From assembly GCA_016218965.1 (NCBI GenBank), contig JACRCP010000029.1, positions 1 through 45,197 on the forward strand: a stretch of 45,197 nucleotides of DNA. Reading direction: 5' to 3'. This document shows positions 15,680-24,200 of the stretch, piece by piece. The position numbers were made by a program, and so were the translations under genes. The stretch is from Deltaproteobacteria bacterium. GTDB taxonomy: Bacteria > Myxococcota > SpSt-1050 > JACRCP01. Below the pieces are notes generated by a model. The model was not told the DNA's origin. It worked only from the letters and a program-made list of their open reading frames with translations, and ran no database searches. Each line of letters starts with the position of its first letter. The first letter of the stretch is position 1.

Positions 15680-17286
15680 TCGGATCGGGTTCCAGAGCTC
15701 TTGCGGCAGTGCGGGCGGGTGACGCGGGCGGAATCGCTTGGTCGATCGGATGTCTCATCTGTCTCAACTGTCTCGCCCTCTGTCTCTCCTCGGCAGCCCA
15801 CGCACAGGTGGTGAAGTACGCCGTTGTCGCGGGGAACAACCGCGGGGTCGAGAGGTCGGCGGCGCTCCGGTACGCCGAGCGGGACGCCGAGCGGTTTGCC
15901 GAGGTTCTGACGGACGTTGGGGGATTCGACCGCGGACGGGTCACGCTCCTTGCCGGCGCATCGGCCTCGGAATTCCGTACGGCGCTCGCGAAAACCGATG
16001 GCCAGATCAGGGCGGCGTCTCTGCCGCCGGCCCGCGCGATGGTGGTTCTGTATTTTTCGGGCCATGCCGACGGCATAAACCTCGAGCTCGGATCGGACCT
16101 CGTCCCCTTCACCGAAATCCGGAAGTGGGTGGAGTCCGTACCGGCGGGGATCAAGATTGCCTTCATCGACTCGTGCTTGTCGGGGGCGCTCACGCAGGTC
16201 AAGGGCGGGCGCATAGGACCGTCGTTTGACATCACGGTGACGGACCAGCTCGACGTCAGCGGGACGGCGATCGTGACATCGAGCGCGCGCGGCGAGCACT
16301 CGCAGGAGTCGCACGACCTGGGCGGCTCGTTCTTCACCACCTATCTCATTTCGGGCTTCCGGGGCGCGGCCGACGCGAACGGCGACGGGAAGGTGACGCT
16401 TGCAGAGGTCTACCAGTACGCTTTTGGGAAGACCGCCACCGCCACCGCAAAAACCGTCGCGGGGGTCCAGCACCCGACGTACGACTTCAAGATCGCGGGA
16501 AAGGGCGAGGTGGTGCTCTCGACGGTCGCAGATGCACGCGCGTCGCTCCTCTTCGGCCCGGCGTGCGCGGGGTCGTTCACGGTCATAGACGCCCACAAGG
16601 GCGAGGTGGCGGCCGAGGTGAGCAAGCCCGAAGGGGCCAGGCGTCTCGTCGCGCTCCGTCCCGGAGAGTACCTCGTTGCGCAGCAGCGGGAAGGCTCGTT
16701 CTTCTCGCAAAGGGTCGCTCTGGACGCCGGGGCCCGCGTCGAAGTCGATCCGGCGGCGATGCAGAAGGGCGACATGGTCGCGGCGCTCACCAAGGGAAAC
16801 ACAAGGCGGCGAAGCGGCTGGGAAGTGATGGCGGGCTACGGGATCACGAGCGGGCTCCTTTCGTCCATCGAAGCGGCGAGCCAAGGCATTGCCGGGGTGA
16901 GGACGAACCTCGGCCCCGTCTCGGTCCTTCCGAGGTTCTCGTACAGCCAGGCCAAGGTCGATGACGTGCGGCTCAACATGCACTACTTCATGCACATGTT
17001 CTCGCTCGAGTCGTACGTCGCGTGGCGGTTTGAGTTGCCGTTCCTGGACGTCCTTGCGGGGGCCAACGTGGGCGCGGGGTACAACCGACAGAAGTACGCC
17101 AACCAGACCGAGTACGCGGCGACAGCGTTCATATACGGCCCGGCGGCGGGGATCAACGTGCCGATCGGCGCGGGTTTTTCGGCGCAGACGTTCTTTGAGC
17201 TGGATTTCTACGTGCTCTACCTCGACAACAAACTCACGCAGACCAATTCGCTCAAGGGGACATTCGGAGTGGGGTATGAGTTCTGA
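15676..17286 (+). CDS. secreted caspase (C14) with C-terminal outer-membrane beta-barrel
   Basis: A signal peptide (residues 22-43, cleavage after AHA) is followed by a caspase domain with the catalytic dyad H130 (YFSGHAD) and C167 (DSCLSG). An EF-hand-like loop, DANGDGKVTLAEV, follows. After a linker domain (about 290-375) the C-terminal 160 residues alternate in beta-strand fashion with aromatic girdles and end in GYEF, as in small outer-membrane barrels. The predicted product is a periplasmic cysteine protease fixed to the outer membrane. The hydrophobic core of the signal peptide is encoded by a 9-bp repeat. GTG 15676 overlaps the anti-sigma stop (GTGA), with AAGGAAG upstream. Substrates are unknown; caspase-like proteins cleave after basic or acidic residues and can be Ca-dependent. 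Confidence 0.88.
   Translation: MIGSGSRALAAVRAGDAGGIAWSIGCLICLNCLALCLSSAAHAQVVKYAVVAGNNRGVERSAALRYAERDAERFAEVLTDVGGFDRGRVTLLAGASASEFRTALAKTDGQIRAASLPPARAMVVLYFSGHADGINLELGSDLVPFTEIRKWVESVPAGIKIAFIDSCLSGALTQVKGGRIGPSFDITVTDQLDVSGTAIVTSSARGEHSQESHDLGGSFFTTYLISGFRGAADANGDGKVTLAEVYQYAFGKTATATAKTVAGVQHPTYDFKIAGKGEVVLSTVADARASLLFGPACAGSFTVIDAHKGEVAAEVSKPEGARRLVALRPGEYLVAQQREGSFFSQRVALDAGARVEVDPAAMQKGDMVAALTKGNTRRRSGWEVMAGYGITSGLLSSIEAASQGIAGVRTNLGPVSVLPRFSYSQAKVDDVRLNMHYFMHMFSLESYVAWRFELPFLDVLAGANVGAGYNRQKYANQTEYAATAFIYGPAAGINVPIGAGFSAQTFFELDFYVLYLDNKLTQTNSLKGTFGVGYEF
15751..15789 (+). repeat. nonanucleotide repeat encoding a signal-peptide core
   Basis: Units TGTCTCATC, TGTCTCAAC, TGTCTCGCC, a 3-bp spacer, and TGTCTCTCC encode the periodic peptide CLICLNCLALCLSS, the hydrophobic core of the caspase signal peptide. 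Confidence 0.8.
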
Positions 17287-17289
17287 GGA

Positions 17290-17355
17290 AGGCACGAGGC
17301 GCGAGGCGTGAGGCGCGTGGACGCGATGGTCAGAGGTCAGAGGTCAGAGGTCGGA
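17290..17355 (+). repeat. two heptad arrays upstream of a lipoprotein gene
   Basis: Four AGGCNCG-type units (17290-17317) and four GGTCAGA/GGTCGGA units (17328-17355), each in exact 7-bp register, fill most of the gap between the caspase gene and the next lipoprotein. No promoter is obvious in the gap. Confidence 0.85.
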
Positions 17356-17381
17356 CGGGGTGAAGGGATCGGGGTGGGTGG

Positions 17382-17406
17382 CACGGACAAACGGCGTTTG
17401 TCCGTG
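17382..17406 (+). repeat. hairpin repeat upstream of a lipoprotein (copy 2)
   Basis: Perfect 11-bp arms cacggacaaac and gtttgtccgtg are separated by ggc. The flank (ggtgg on the left) and the stem match the hisC-hisB hairpin at 3784-3819. In both cases it lies 19-25 bp upstream of a start codon. Confidence 0.75.
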
Positions 17407-17424
17407 TGGGATGAGGGACAAACG

Positions 17425-18804
17425 ATGAAAGCGAAGAAGAACAACCGACTCTCGAGAAGCCTTCTTGGAAACCGTGTTGCGTGTTTCCTGCTCCTGCCTC
17501 TCGCCTTCTGCCTTTCGCCTTTCCTGATCGGTTGCGGCAGTCTTTCGGAATCAAGCATGTTGATGCCGGGGGCCGACGGAGGCGCCGGGGGAGGGGCCGA
17601 TGCCGGCGGGGGGATGGGAGATGCCGGCAGTGGGGGAACCGACGCCGGCGCGGCATCGGACTCGGGGGGTGGAAACCAGGACAGCGGCACGCCGTACGAC
17701 GCGGGGATGGGTGACGGCGGACCCGGTTCTGACGCGTCCCACGGCCCGGCGTGCCTCGACACATCGGACTGCGCCTGGGGCGAGGTCTGCCGGGGCGGGC
17801 ACTGCGGAAAACCTTCGTGGGACGGAGGGACCGCGGCTGACGCCGGTTCAGGCGATGCGGGTGGGGCGCCGGACGCCGCGAGCGACGCCGGGGCGGCCGA
17901 CGGCGGGACGGTGGCCGATGCCGGGACGAGTTGCCCAAACCGCTGTCCGGGTGCGATCGCGGGCCAGTCCGCCTGCGACGGTCCCGACGAATTCAGGACG
18001 TGCGAGCCCTCAGGCACGGATGGCTGTTATTCGTGGAGCGACCCGACCGGTTGCGGGAGTTCGGCCGGGTGTTCCGGCGGGACATGTGTTCTCTGCAACC
18101 CGGCGGCGGCGCAGGAGGCGGAGTCGTGCGACCCGGCCTCGAAACCCTGCGATTGCGGTCTCGAGTGCGCAACGCTTCCGTACCGTCCGGAGTCGCGGGC
18201 GTGCCACGTGCGTTGCGGCTACTTTGCCGCGTGCGCGCCGGCGCAGGAGTGCGCCGGGACAACAGCGGCCGACGAGGTGTGTGTGGGCGCCGCCGCGGGT
18301 GAAGGTCCGTTTTCGTGCACGGCTTACCCGGCAGGCGTTTCGCCCGAACCGGACGACCCGCCCGGCATCGCGAGTGTGCGCTTCTCGCTTTCGGGCAGGG
18401 ACTACTCCTTCGCGTACTGCCTCGGTGACGTCGAGCACGTCGCGGGGCCCGAAGGGTCGGTCTGGACGGTGACGCTCGCGGACTACACCGAAGCGGCGGC
18501 AGGGATCGAATATCGATATGTGCTGGGGGTCGCCGGGTTCGAGCACATCGTCGGCGGTCATGCAATCTCGGCGATCGGTCCGGTCTGGGCCGACATCTAC
18601 ATGTTTGTGACCGGTGCGCAGGGGGTTGTGACGCGGGCCGTTTGGCTGGGATACGCGGTGGGCGGATCGGTGGCTCTTTTGCAGATCGGCGACGGCGCGA
18701 CGCTTGCCACAAACGGCACGCTTGAACCCACCGTCCACTACGAGACGAGCGAGGTCATCTGCGACAACGCCGACCCCGATCCGGCAAGGCACTGCCCGGA
18801 GTAG
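17425..18804 (+). CDS. Asp/Gly-rich, Cys-rich lipoprotein
   Basis: The signal peptide ends in lipobox LIGC (C37). A linker of about 150 residues rich in Asp, Gly and Ala carries an embedded small Cys motif (CLDTSDCAWGEVCRGGHC). A Cys-rich region follows at about 205-310 (CPNRCPGAIAGQSACDGPDE and CDPASKPCDCGLEC), then a C-terminal domain of unknown fold (SVRFSLSGRDYSFAYCLG onward). The Cys modules resemble those of Myxococcota surface lipoproteins; adhesion or surface binding is a guess. ATG 17425 with GAGGGA upstream is preferred, since an earlier in-frame start would read through repeats. The signal-peptide core (CFLLLPLAFCLSPF) is encoded by heptads at 17496-17523. Confidence 0.8.
   Translation: MKAKKNNRLSRSLLGNRVACFLLLPLAFCLSPFLIGCGSLSESSMLMPGADGGAGGGADAGGGMGDAGSGGTDAGAASDSGGGNQDSGTPYDAGMGDGGPGSDASHGPACLDTSDCAWGEVCRGGHCGKPSWDGGTAADAGSGDAGGAPDAASDAGAADGGTVADAGTSCPNRCPGAIAGQSACDGPDEFRTCEPSGTDGCYSWSDPTGCGSSAGCSGGTCVLCNPAAAQEAESCDPASKPCDCGLECATLPYRPESRACHVRCGYFAACAPAQECAGTTAADEVCVGAAAGEGPFSCTAYPAGVSPEPDDPPGIASVRFSLSGRDYSFAYCLGDVEHVAGPEGSVWTVTLADYTEAAAGIEYRYVLGVAGFEHIVGGHAISAIGPVWADIYMFVTGAQGVVTRAVWLGYAVGGSVALLQIGDGATLATNGTLEPTVHYETSEVICDNADPDPARHCPE
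17496..17523 (+). repeat. heptad repeat encoding a lipoprotein signal-peptide core
   Basis: Four GCCTNTC-type units (GCCTCTC, GCCTTCT, GCCTTTC, GCCTTTC) in exact 7-bp register encode LPLAFCLSPF, just before the lipobox cysteine at codon 37. Confidence 0.75.
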
Positions 18805-18883
18805 GCTCGCAATCCACCCGAGACAGGACGGCATCAGCATCGATCCTTTTGCCCGGCCGAGGCGGTGCGTGGTACGTGTTTCG

Positions 18884-19537
18884 ATGACGGCTGAACCCCT
18901 CATCCCTCCGCACGGCGGGTACCGGAGGCTGAAGAGCTTTCAGGTTGCCCAGCTCGCCTACGACGTGACCGTGCGGTTCTGCGGGCGGTACATCGACAAG
19001 CGCAGCCGGACGCACGATCAGATGACACAGGCGGCGCGCAGCGGCGTGCAGAACATCGCCGAAGGCAGCGAGGCGAGCGGGACGTCGAAGAAGATGGAGT
19101 TGAAACTGACGAACGTCGCCCGGGCGAGCCTCGAGGAACTTCGGCTGGACTACGAGGACTTCCTGCGCCACCGGGGGCTTCCGCTGTCGGTGCGGGAAGA
19201 CCAGCGCCGCGCCGATCTGATCGCGCGGCGGTGCAAGACCGCCGACGAGGTGACGGCGTGGGTCAAGGAGATCCACGAGAAGGGTGGACAGGGTGGACAC
19301 CATGGACATCGTGGACAATCGGGCAAGGGCCCAACCTACCCTGAGATCGCGGCGAACGCCGCGCTGACGCTGATCGCCGTGGCGTGCGCCCTGCTCGATC
19401 GCCAGGTCGCTTCGCAGGCGGCCGTCTTCGAGCGGGAGGGCGGATTCACCGAGCGTCTGCACAGGGTTCGGTCCGAAAGGCGCGCAGGCGGGGACCCGTC
19501 CACTCCGTCCACGAGGTCCACCTGCCCGGGCAAATGA
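18884..19537 (+). CDS. four-helix-bundle protein with repeat-encoded tail
   Basis: Residues 5-135 match the four-helix-bundle 'suffix' family, related to the 23S rRNA intervening-sequence proteins. Its pattern is GGYRRLKSFQVAQLAYD, RYIDKRSRTHDQMTQAARSG, VQNIAEGSEASGTSKK and ELRLDYEDFLRHRG. The bundle is usually a small oligomeric scaffold; the molecular role is unknown. A Gly/His-rich stretch GGQGGHHGHRGQ and the C-terminal PSTPSTRSTCPGK are encoded by 9-bp repeats that are inverted relative to each other. Between them lies a further helical segment (AANAALTLIAVACALLDRQV). ATG 18884 fits the family start; there is no good ribosome site. Confidence 0.82.
   Translation: MTAEPLIPPHGGYRRLKSFQVAQLAYDVTVRFCGRYIDKRSRTHDQMTQAARSGVQNIAEGSEASGTSKKMELKLTNVARASLEELRLDYEDFLRHRGLPLSVREDQRRADLIARRCKTADEVTAWVKEIHEKGGQGGHHGHRGQSGKGPTYPEIAANAALTLIAVACALLDRQVASQAAVFEREGGFTERLHRVRSERRAGGDPSTPSTRSTCPGK
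19283..19524 (+). repeat. inverted pair of nonamer arrays
   Basis: TGGACA recurs at 19285, 19294, 19303 and 19312, and its complement-type GTCCAC at 19498, 19507 and 19516, each with a 9-bp period. The two arrays are in inverted orientation about 180 bp apart, both inside the four-helix-bundle gene. Confidence 0.75.
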
Positions 19538-19596
19538 AGCGTTGCGTAGACACTTGGGTGGTGTTTCGGTCATGATCGCCTTGCGGGAGGTCGCAC

Positions 19597-20937
19597 ATGA
19601 AAAACCTGTTCATGTTGGTGCCTGCGGCGGCGGCGGTTCTTGGGCTCGGGGCGTGCAGCGACAGCAGCACGGAAACCGGGCGGGCCGACGGAGGATTGCA
19701 GGATCGCGGGGCGACGGACGCCGGCGATCAGTCCGATGTGTCCGATCCGTCCGACGTGTCTTATCCGGGCGACGGAGGCCAGATGACCGAAGACGGGGGA
19801 CCGGCCACCGGGGACGGAGGGAGCGACATTGGCCCGGAGGACGCGGGGACACCGGACACTGGTGCAGACGCGGGGACACCGGACGTAGGCACCGACGCGG
19901 GGATCCCTTACTTCTTCATCGCCATCCACAACGAGCCGTTTCACGGCATGCCCAACCAGCAGCAGCAACTTGCGGACAGCTACGGCATCCTCGAACAGAT
20001 GATCGAGGCGGCCGACCAGAGGCACATCAAGCTCACGTTGATGTTCTCCGCGCAGTGGGCCGACTACATCATGGCCGACGCGGGACGCCAGGCCGATTTC
20101 GCGGTGTGGAAGGGAAAAGGGCACGAGGTCGCGGCGCACCACCACGGCGTCTTCCACGGGGGCTGGGACGGGTATTCGGGCTACCCCAAGGACGTCGCCC
20201 TGGCCCAGCGCGCCTGTCAGGGGAAATCCGAGGGGTACCTGGGCACCCTCGCCGACTACATCGGCAAGCTCAAACAGCTCAATCCCGACATCAAGGCGGG
20301 GTGCGCAAACGACGAGCAGGACAAGACCGAGATCCCCGACGAAATCGTCAACGACACGTGCTCAGGCTACTCGAACCACCAGGCCCCGGGGACGCAGGAG
20401 AGCGACGGCAACGCCCCCGCGAAGGGCAAAAACGAGTTCGTGCTCGCCGGCGAATACAAAGGGATCAAGCGCAACTGGCTCGCCCACTACCAGGCATACC
20501 AGAAAAGGCAGGATGCCGAGGCGGCGTTCTCTTCGATGGCTGCCGGACACGTGTACGGGGCGGTCTTTCACAGCAGCAGCCAAAACGCGGCCGAGTTCCA
20601 CCCGTACCTCGAGTTCCTGCACGCAAAGGACCCGGCCGGCGCCAGAAGCCGGACGGTGTCCGAGGTCGTGGACCAGCAGCTCCTGCCCGAGCAGACACTC
20701 CCGGCCGAGTTCATCAACACCGGATTCGACGCCTGCGAGCGGCCGGACGGGGGGGTCCCCGACGGCGGCCAGCCGCCGCTTTGCACCGATGCCGGCGAGT
20801 GCCCGCCCAAAGCCGTCTGCTGTCCCGAGCCCCTGCCTTGCGCCGGGAAGTGCATGCCCGACTGCCGCGAGCCGGGCCAGCCGTGCCCGCCGCAGGTCCC
20901 GAACTGCGACACGTTGACTGGGCTTTGCGGACCGTGA
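19597..20937 (+). CDS. lipoprotein, possibly deacetylase-like
   Basis: Lipobox LGLGAC (C20) is followed by an 85-residue Asp/Gly linker, part of which (SDVSDPSDVSYP) is a 9-bp repeat. The main domain (about 106-360) begins IPYFFIAIHNEPFHGMP and has LTLMFSAQWADYIM, then GHEVAAHHHGVFHGGWDGYSG. The order of strands and the His cluster recall NodB/polysaccharide-deacetylase-type barrels, but the usual motif set is incomplete, so this is tentative. The C-terminal 60 residues are Cys/Pro-rich (CCPEPLPCAGKCMPDC). A GGGAGG ribosome site precedes the ATG. It is probably an outer-envelope lipoprotein. Confidence 0.75.
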   Translation: MKNLFMLVPAAAAVLGLGACSDSSTETGRADGGLQDRGATDAGDQSDVSDPSDVSYPGDGGQMTEDGGPATGDGGSDIGPEDAGTPDTGADAGTPDVGTDAGIPYFFIAIHNEPFHGMPNQQQQLADSYGILEQMIEAADQRHIKLTLMFSAQWADYIMADAGRQADFAVWKGKGHEVAAHHHGVFHGGWDGYSGYPKDVALAQRACQGKSEGYLGTLADYIGKLKQLNPDIKAGCANDEQDKTEIPDEIVNDTCSGYSNHQAPGTQESDGNAPAKGKNEFVLAGEYKGIKRNWLAHYQAYQKRQDAEAAFSSMAAGHVYGAVFHSSSQNAAEFHPYLEFLHAKDPAGARSRTVSEVVDQQLLPEQTLPAEFINTGFDACERPDGGVPDGGQPPLCTDAGECPPKAVCCPEPLPCAGKCMPDCREPGQPCPPQVPNCDTLTGLCGP

Positions 20938-20971
20938 GGGCAGGCGGTGTGCGGCAGGCGAGGGGTTCGGG

Positions 20972-21148
20972 GTGAAACGAAGAACGAAGCTCCTTTTCAT
21001 CGTTTGGGCCATCCTTCTGGTGCCCGCGGCTGCCGTCGGCCCCTTCGTTATCTGGCTTGAATCCGACGCGGGCGGTGCCGCCGTCGCGCGTGGTGTGGTC
21101 GCCGGCAAGTCCTTCGTTCTCAAGCCTGCGGCAGCCCGTGAGAAGTGA
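20972..21148 (+). CDS. small membrane-anchored hypothetical protein
   Basis: A 58-codon frame from GTG 20972 begins MKRRTKLLFIVWAILLVPAA, a positively charged start followed by a hydrophobic helix, and ends VLKPAAAREK. AGGGG lies 6 bases upstream of the GTG. It could be a signal anchor or a small exported peptide. It lies 34 bp after the lipoprotein gene, so it may be cotranscribed. No family is recognised. Confidence 0.5.
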   Translation: MKRRTKLLFIVWAILLVPAAAVGPFVIWLESDAGGAAVARGVVAGKSFVLKPAAAREK

Positions 21149-21210
21149 CCAAAAGATCCCCAGTTCGCCGGCCCAGGCGCCGGACGCCCGGATTGCCATG
21201 TGCAATGTTT

Positions 21211-21239
21211 TTGGCCTATCGGGGATTCTCTGCTAGATT
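21211..21239 (+). promoter_or_regulatory. candidate extended -10 promoter for tamB
   Basis: TTGGCC (21211-21216) and TAGATT (21234-21239) are 17 bp apart, and the -10 box is preceded by TGC (extended -10). Transcription would start near 21246, leaving a leader of only about 9 nt before ATG 21255. Confidence 0.5.
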
Positions 21240-21254
21240 TTGGCGGGGGGTGGT

Positions 21255-24200
21255 ATGCCTATGCGGGCACTTCGGAAGGTCGCCAAGGTATTCGTTTTTG
21301 CGGCGGGCGGGCTCATGTTCGCCACGCTCGCCTTCCTTGTGTTCGTGTTCTTTTTCCTGCAGTCTGCCGCGGGGGGGCGGTTCGTCGGCCGCACCGTCCA
21401 GGGAATTCTCAAGGACAAACTCGGGATCGAGGCGAAGATCGGAGCGATCCGCGTCAATTTCTTTCGCACCGCCGTCACCCTCCTCGACCTGTCGCTCTCC
21501 GACGGGAAGAATCCGCCAATCGGCTCGATAGACATGGTGTATGTCGAACTCAGCCCCATTCACCTTCTCAGAAACAAGGTCGTCATCAAGGACGTCGTGG
21601 TCGAGCGGCCCGCCGGACACATCGTCATGAAAGACGGCGAGATCGTGAACCTCCCGAAGCTCCCTTCGGCCGAAAAAAAGAAGGAAGAACCGCCGCCGAA
21701 AGCGGGCCCCGGGATGGAAGTCGAGGTGATGTCGGCGTCCATTCGGAAGGGCCGGGCGAAGTTTGAAATACCCGGCCGGCTCGACGTGGATTTGCGGGGT
21801 TTCGAGTTGAGCGCAAAGCGCCAGCCGGGATTCTACGACATAACGCTCGAAACCGAGCCGTTTGCGGTGACCTCCGGGACCGAGGAGTTTCGCGACATCC
21901 GGGTTGCCCTGAAGGGCTGGCTTGCCGAGGACGGGGCGGACGTCAAGGATCTCGAGGTCTTGATTGGGAAGGAAGGGTTCGTGAAGGCAAAAGGGGCCGT
22001 GCGCGGTTTCGCCGCGCCGGCCGTGGACGCAGAGGTATCGCTGAGCCTCCCGCTCGAGCTCATGAAACGCACCGGGCTCGGGCTTCCGGACGCGTCGGGC
22101 CGCGTGACCCTTCAGGCCAAGGCCAAAGGCGCCATCCCGGCGGTCGAGGCATCGGGGTCGCTGACGGTCGAGAAGGGGCGGTTCGAGGAATTCAACATAG
22201 GCGACGTTGCGGGCCATTTCAGTTACGGCAAGAACCGCGCCGAGGTAAAAAACCTCACTGTCAAGAACCAGGGCGTCCACGTGGGGATCGACGCGGGGAT
22301 CACGCTCGAAGGCGATTTCCCGGTCGAGGGCGAGGTCCAGATCGCACACCTCGAGGTGCACCGGCTTCTTGAGAACATCGGCGTCAAAGACCTGCCGCTG
22401 ACGCTTACGGCCGCCGGGAAGGTCAAGCTGTCGGGGCAGGTCATGGGCGACCTCCGTTTTTTCATCCACCCCGATCTCCACATCACCGACCTTGCCGTGC
22501 TGAAGGAGTCGTGGCGCAGGAAGTCGGCCGGGCCTCCGACGTTCGCCCTCAAGGCCATGCGCTTTTCGGCTGATGCCGAGCTCACACCCAGGGGAATGAC
22601 GCTGAGCCGCGGCAGAATCGGCATCGACGACTCGACCCTCGTGATCGACGGTTCACGGTTCATGTTCGACGCCAACGAGGGGATGTACCTCAAGGCGTCC
22701 TCGGAATCGTTCTCGCTCTCGTCCATCTCGCCGGTCGCGGGGATCAACATGGGCGGGACGGGGCCCATCAGCACCGAGGTAAAAGGCCCGTACCCCAGGC
22801 TCGAGATCGGCGCGGACGTGAGGTTCGCGGGCCTTCAGGTGATGGGCCTTTCGCCGGGTGACCTTGGCGCCTCGGTGCGCATCAAGGACAACAAACTCAC
22901 CGCCACCGACGTCAATGGCCGGCGGGGGAAGTTCAAGTACACCGCCTCGGCCACGGTGGATTTCGGCAAGGCGGTGACGATAGCGGCGGATTTTGCGACA
23001 CAGGACGCGCCTCTACAGGACATACTGGGCATCTTGAATCTCAAGGGCGTGGACCTCTCGCCGTTTGCCGGGACGGTCGCCGTCAATGCCCATGTCGAGG
23101 GGCCGCCCGACGCGCTGAGCGGCCGGGCCTCGCTGGCGGTCACGGGGATCAAGGCCATGGAACAGAAGATCGACAGGGTGGACCTTGCGGCGACACTTTC
23201 CGAGGGGGACGTCAAGGTCGACAAGCTCGTCGTGGCCCTAAACGGTGCGCGCGTGACGGCCGAAGGCACCATGTCGAAGAAGGGGTTCCTGAATTTTTCG
23301 GCCCGCACCGAAAAGCTCAAGCTCAGCCATATCGCGTACGCAAACGTAAAGGCGTTTCCCGTCGATTCGGCTGTCGAACTCAAGGCATCCGTGGGCGGGA
23401 CGGTCGCGGCCCCCGCCATCGAGGCGCACGTGAGCATGACGGAAACCGTGCTCGGAAAGCAGACGCTCCCGCCGTCGTACATCGACGTCACGATGAAGGA
23501 GCAGGACGTGGCGGCGTCGCTCAACATGTTCGGCGGGACGCTGCTTGCGTCGGCCAAGGCCAACCTCAAGGGTCGCCAGCCGTTTTCGCTAAGCGCCGAG
23601 ATCAAGAAACTGCCTTACGCCCGGCTCATCCCGGGCGGCGAGGCCATGAAGGGCACGTTGGAGGCCGACATCAATCTCGCCGGTCAGCTCACCGACCCGA
23701 TGAACTCCGCGGGAGAGGTGAGACTTAAGGCCGTCGACTTCGGGATGTCGGACATGAAATTCGAGCTCAAGAAGCCCACGACGGTAACGCTCCGCAGCGG
23801 CGCCGTGACGATGGATCCCATTGTCATCGGCGGCGAGGGGATCGAACTTGTCGTGAGCAGCGGACAGGTGGCCCGGGGCATGGTCGATCTGGCGGCCGAG
23901 GCGACGGCCGATCTCGGTGTGCTCGACGCGCTCGCCAAGGATGCCGTCACCGCCGACGGGAAGGTCGTGGTGAAGGCCAATGTGTCGGGGAAACTCGACA
24001 AGCTCGACATAAGCGGCATGGTTTCGCTCGACGGCGGCAGGTTCAAAATCCATGCTGTTCCGCAGCATCCCGTGGAGGACGTTGTCCTTCAGGCGTCGGT
24101 GACACGCTCCAAGGTCCAGATTGATGAACTGCGGGCGAAGATGGCCGACGGCCAGATCCGGGGAAGCGGCGAGGTCGAGCTCGACAACTTCGCGCCCAAA

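Noticed and set aside
15427..17295. 622-codon minus-strand open frame opposite the caspase gene
   Set aside because: No family features and biased composition; the plus strand has signal peptide, catalytic dyad and barrel.
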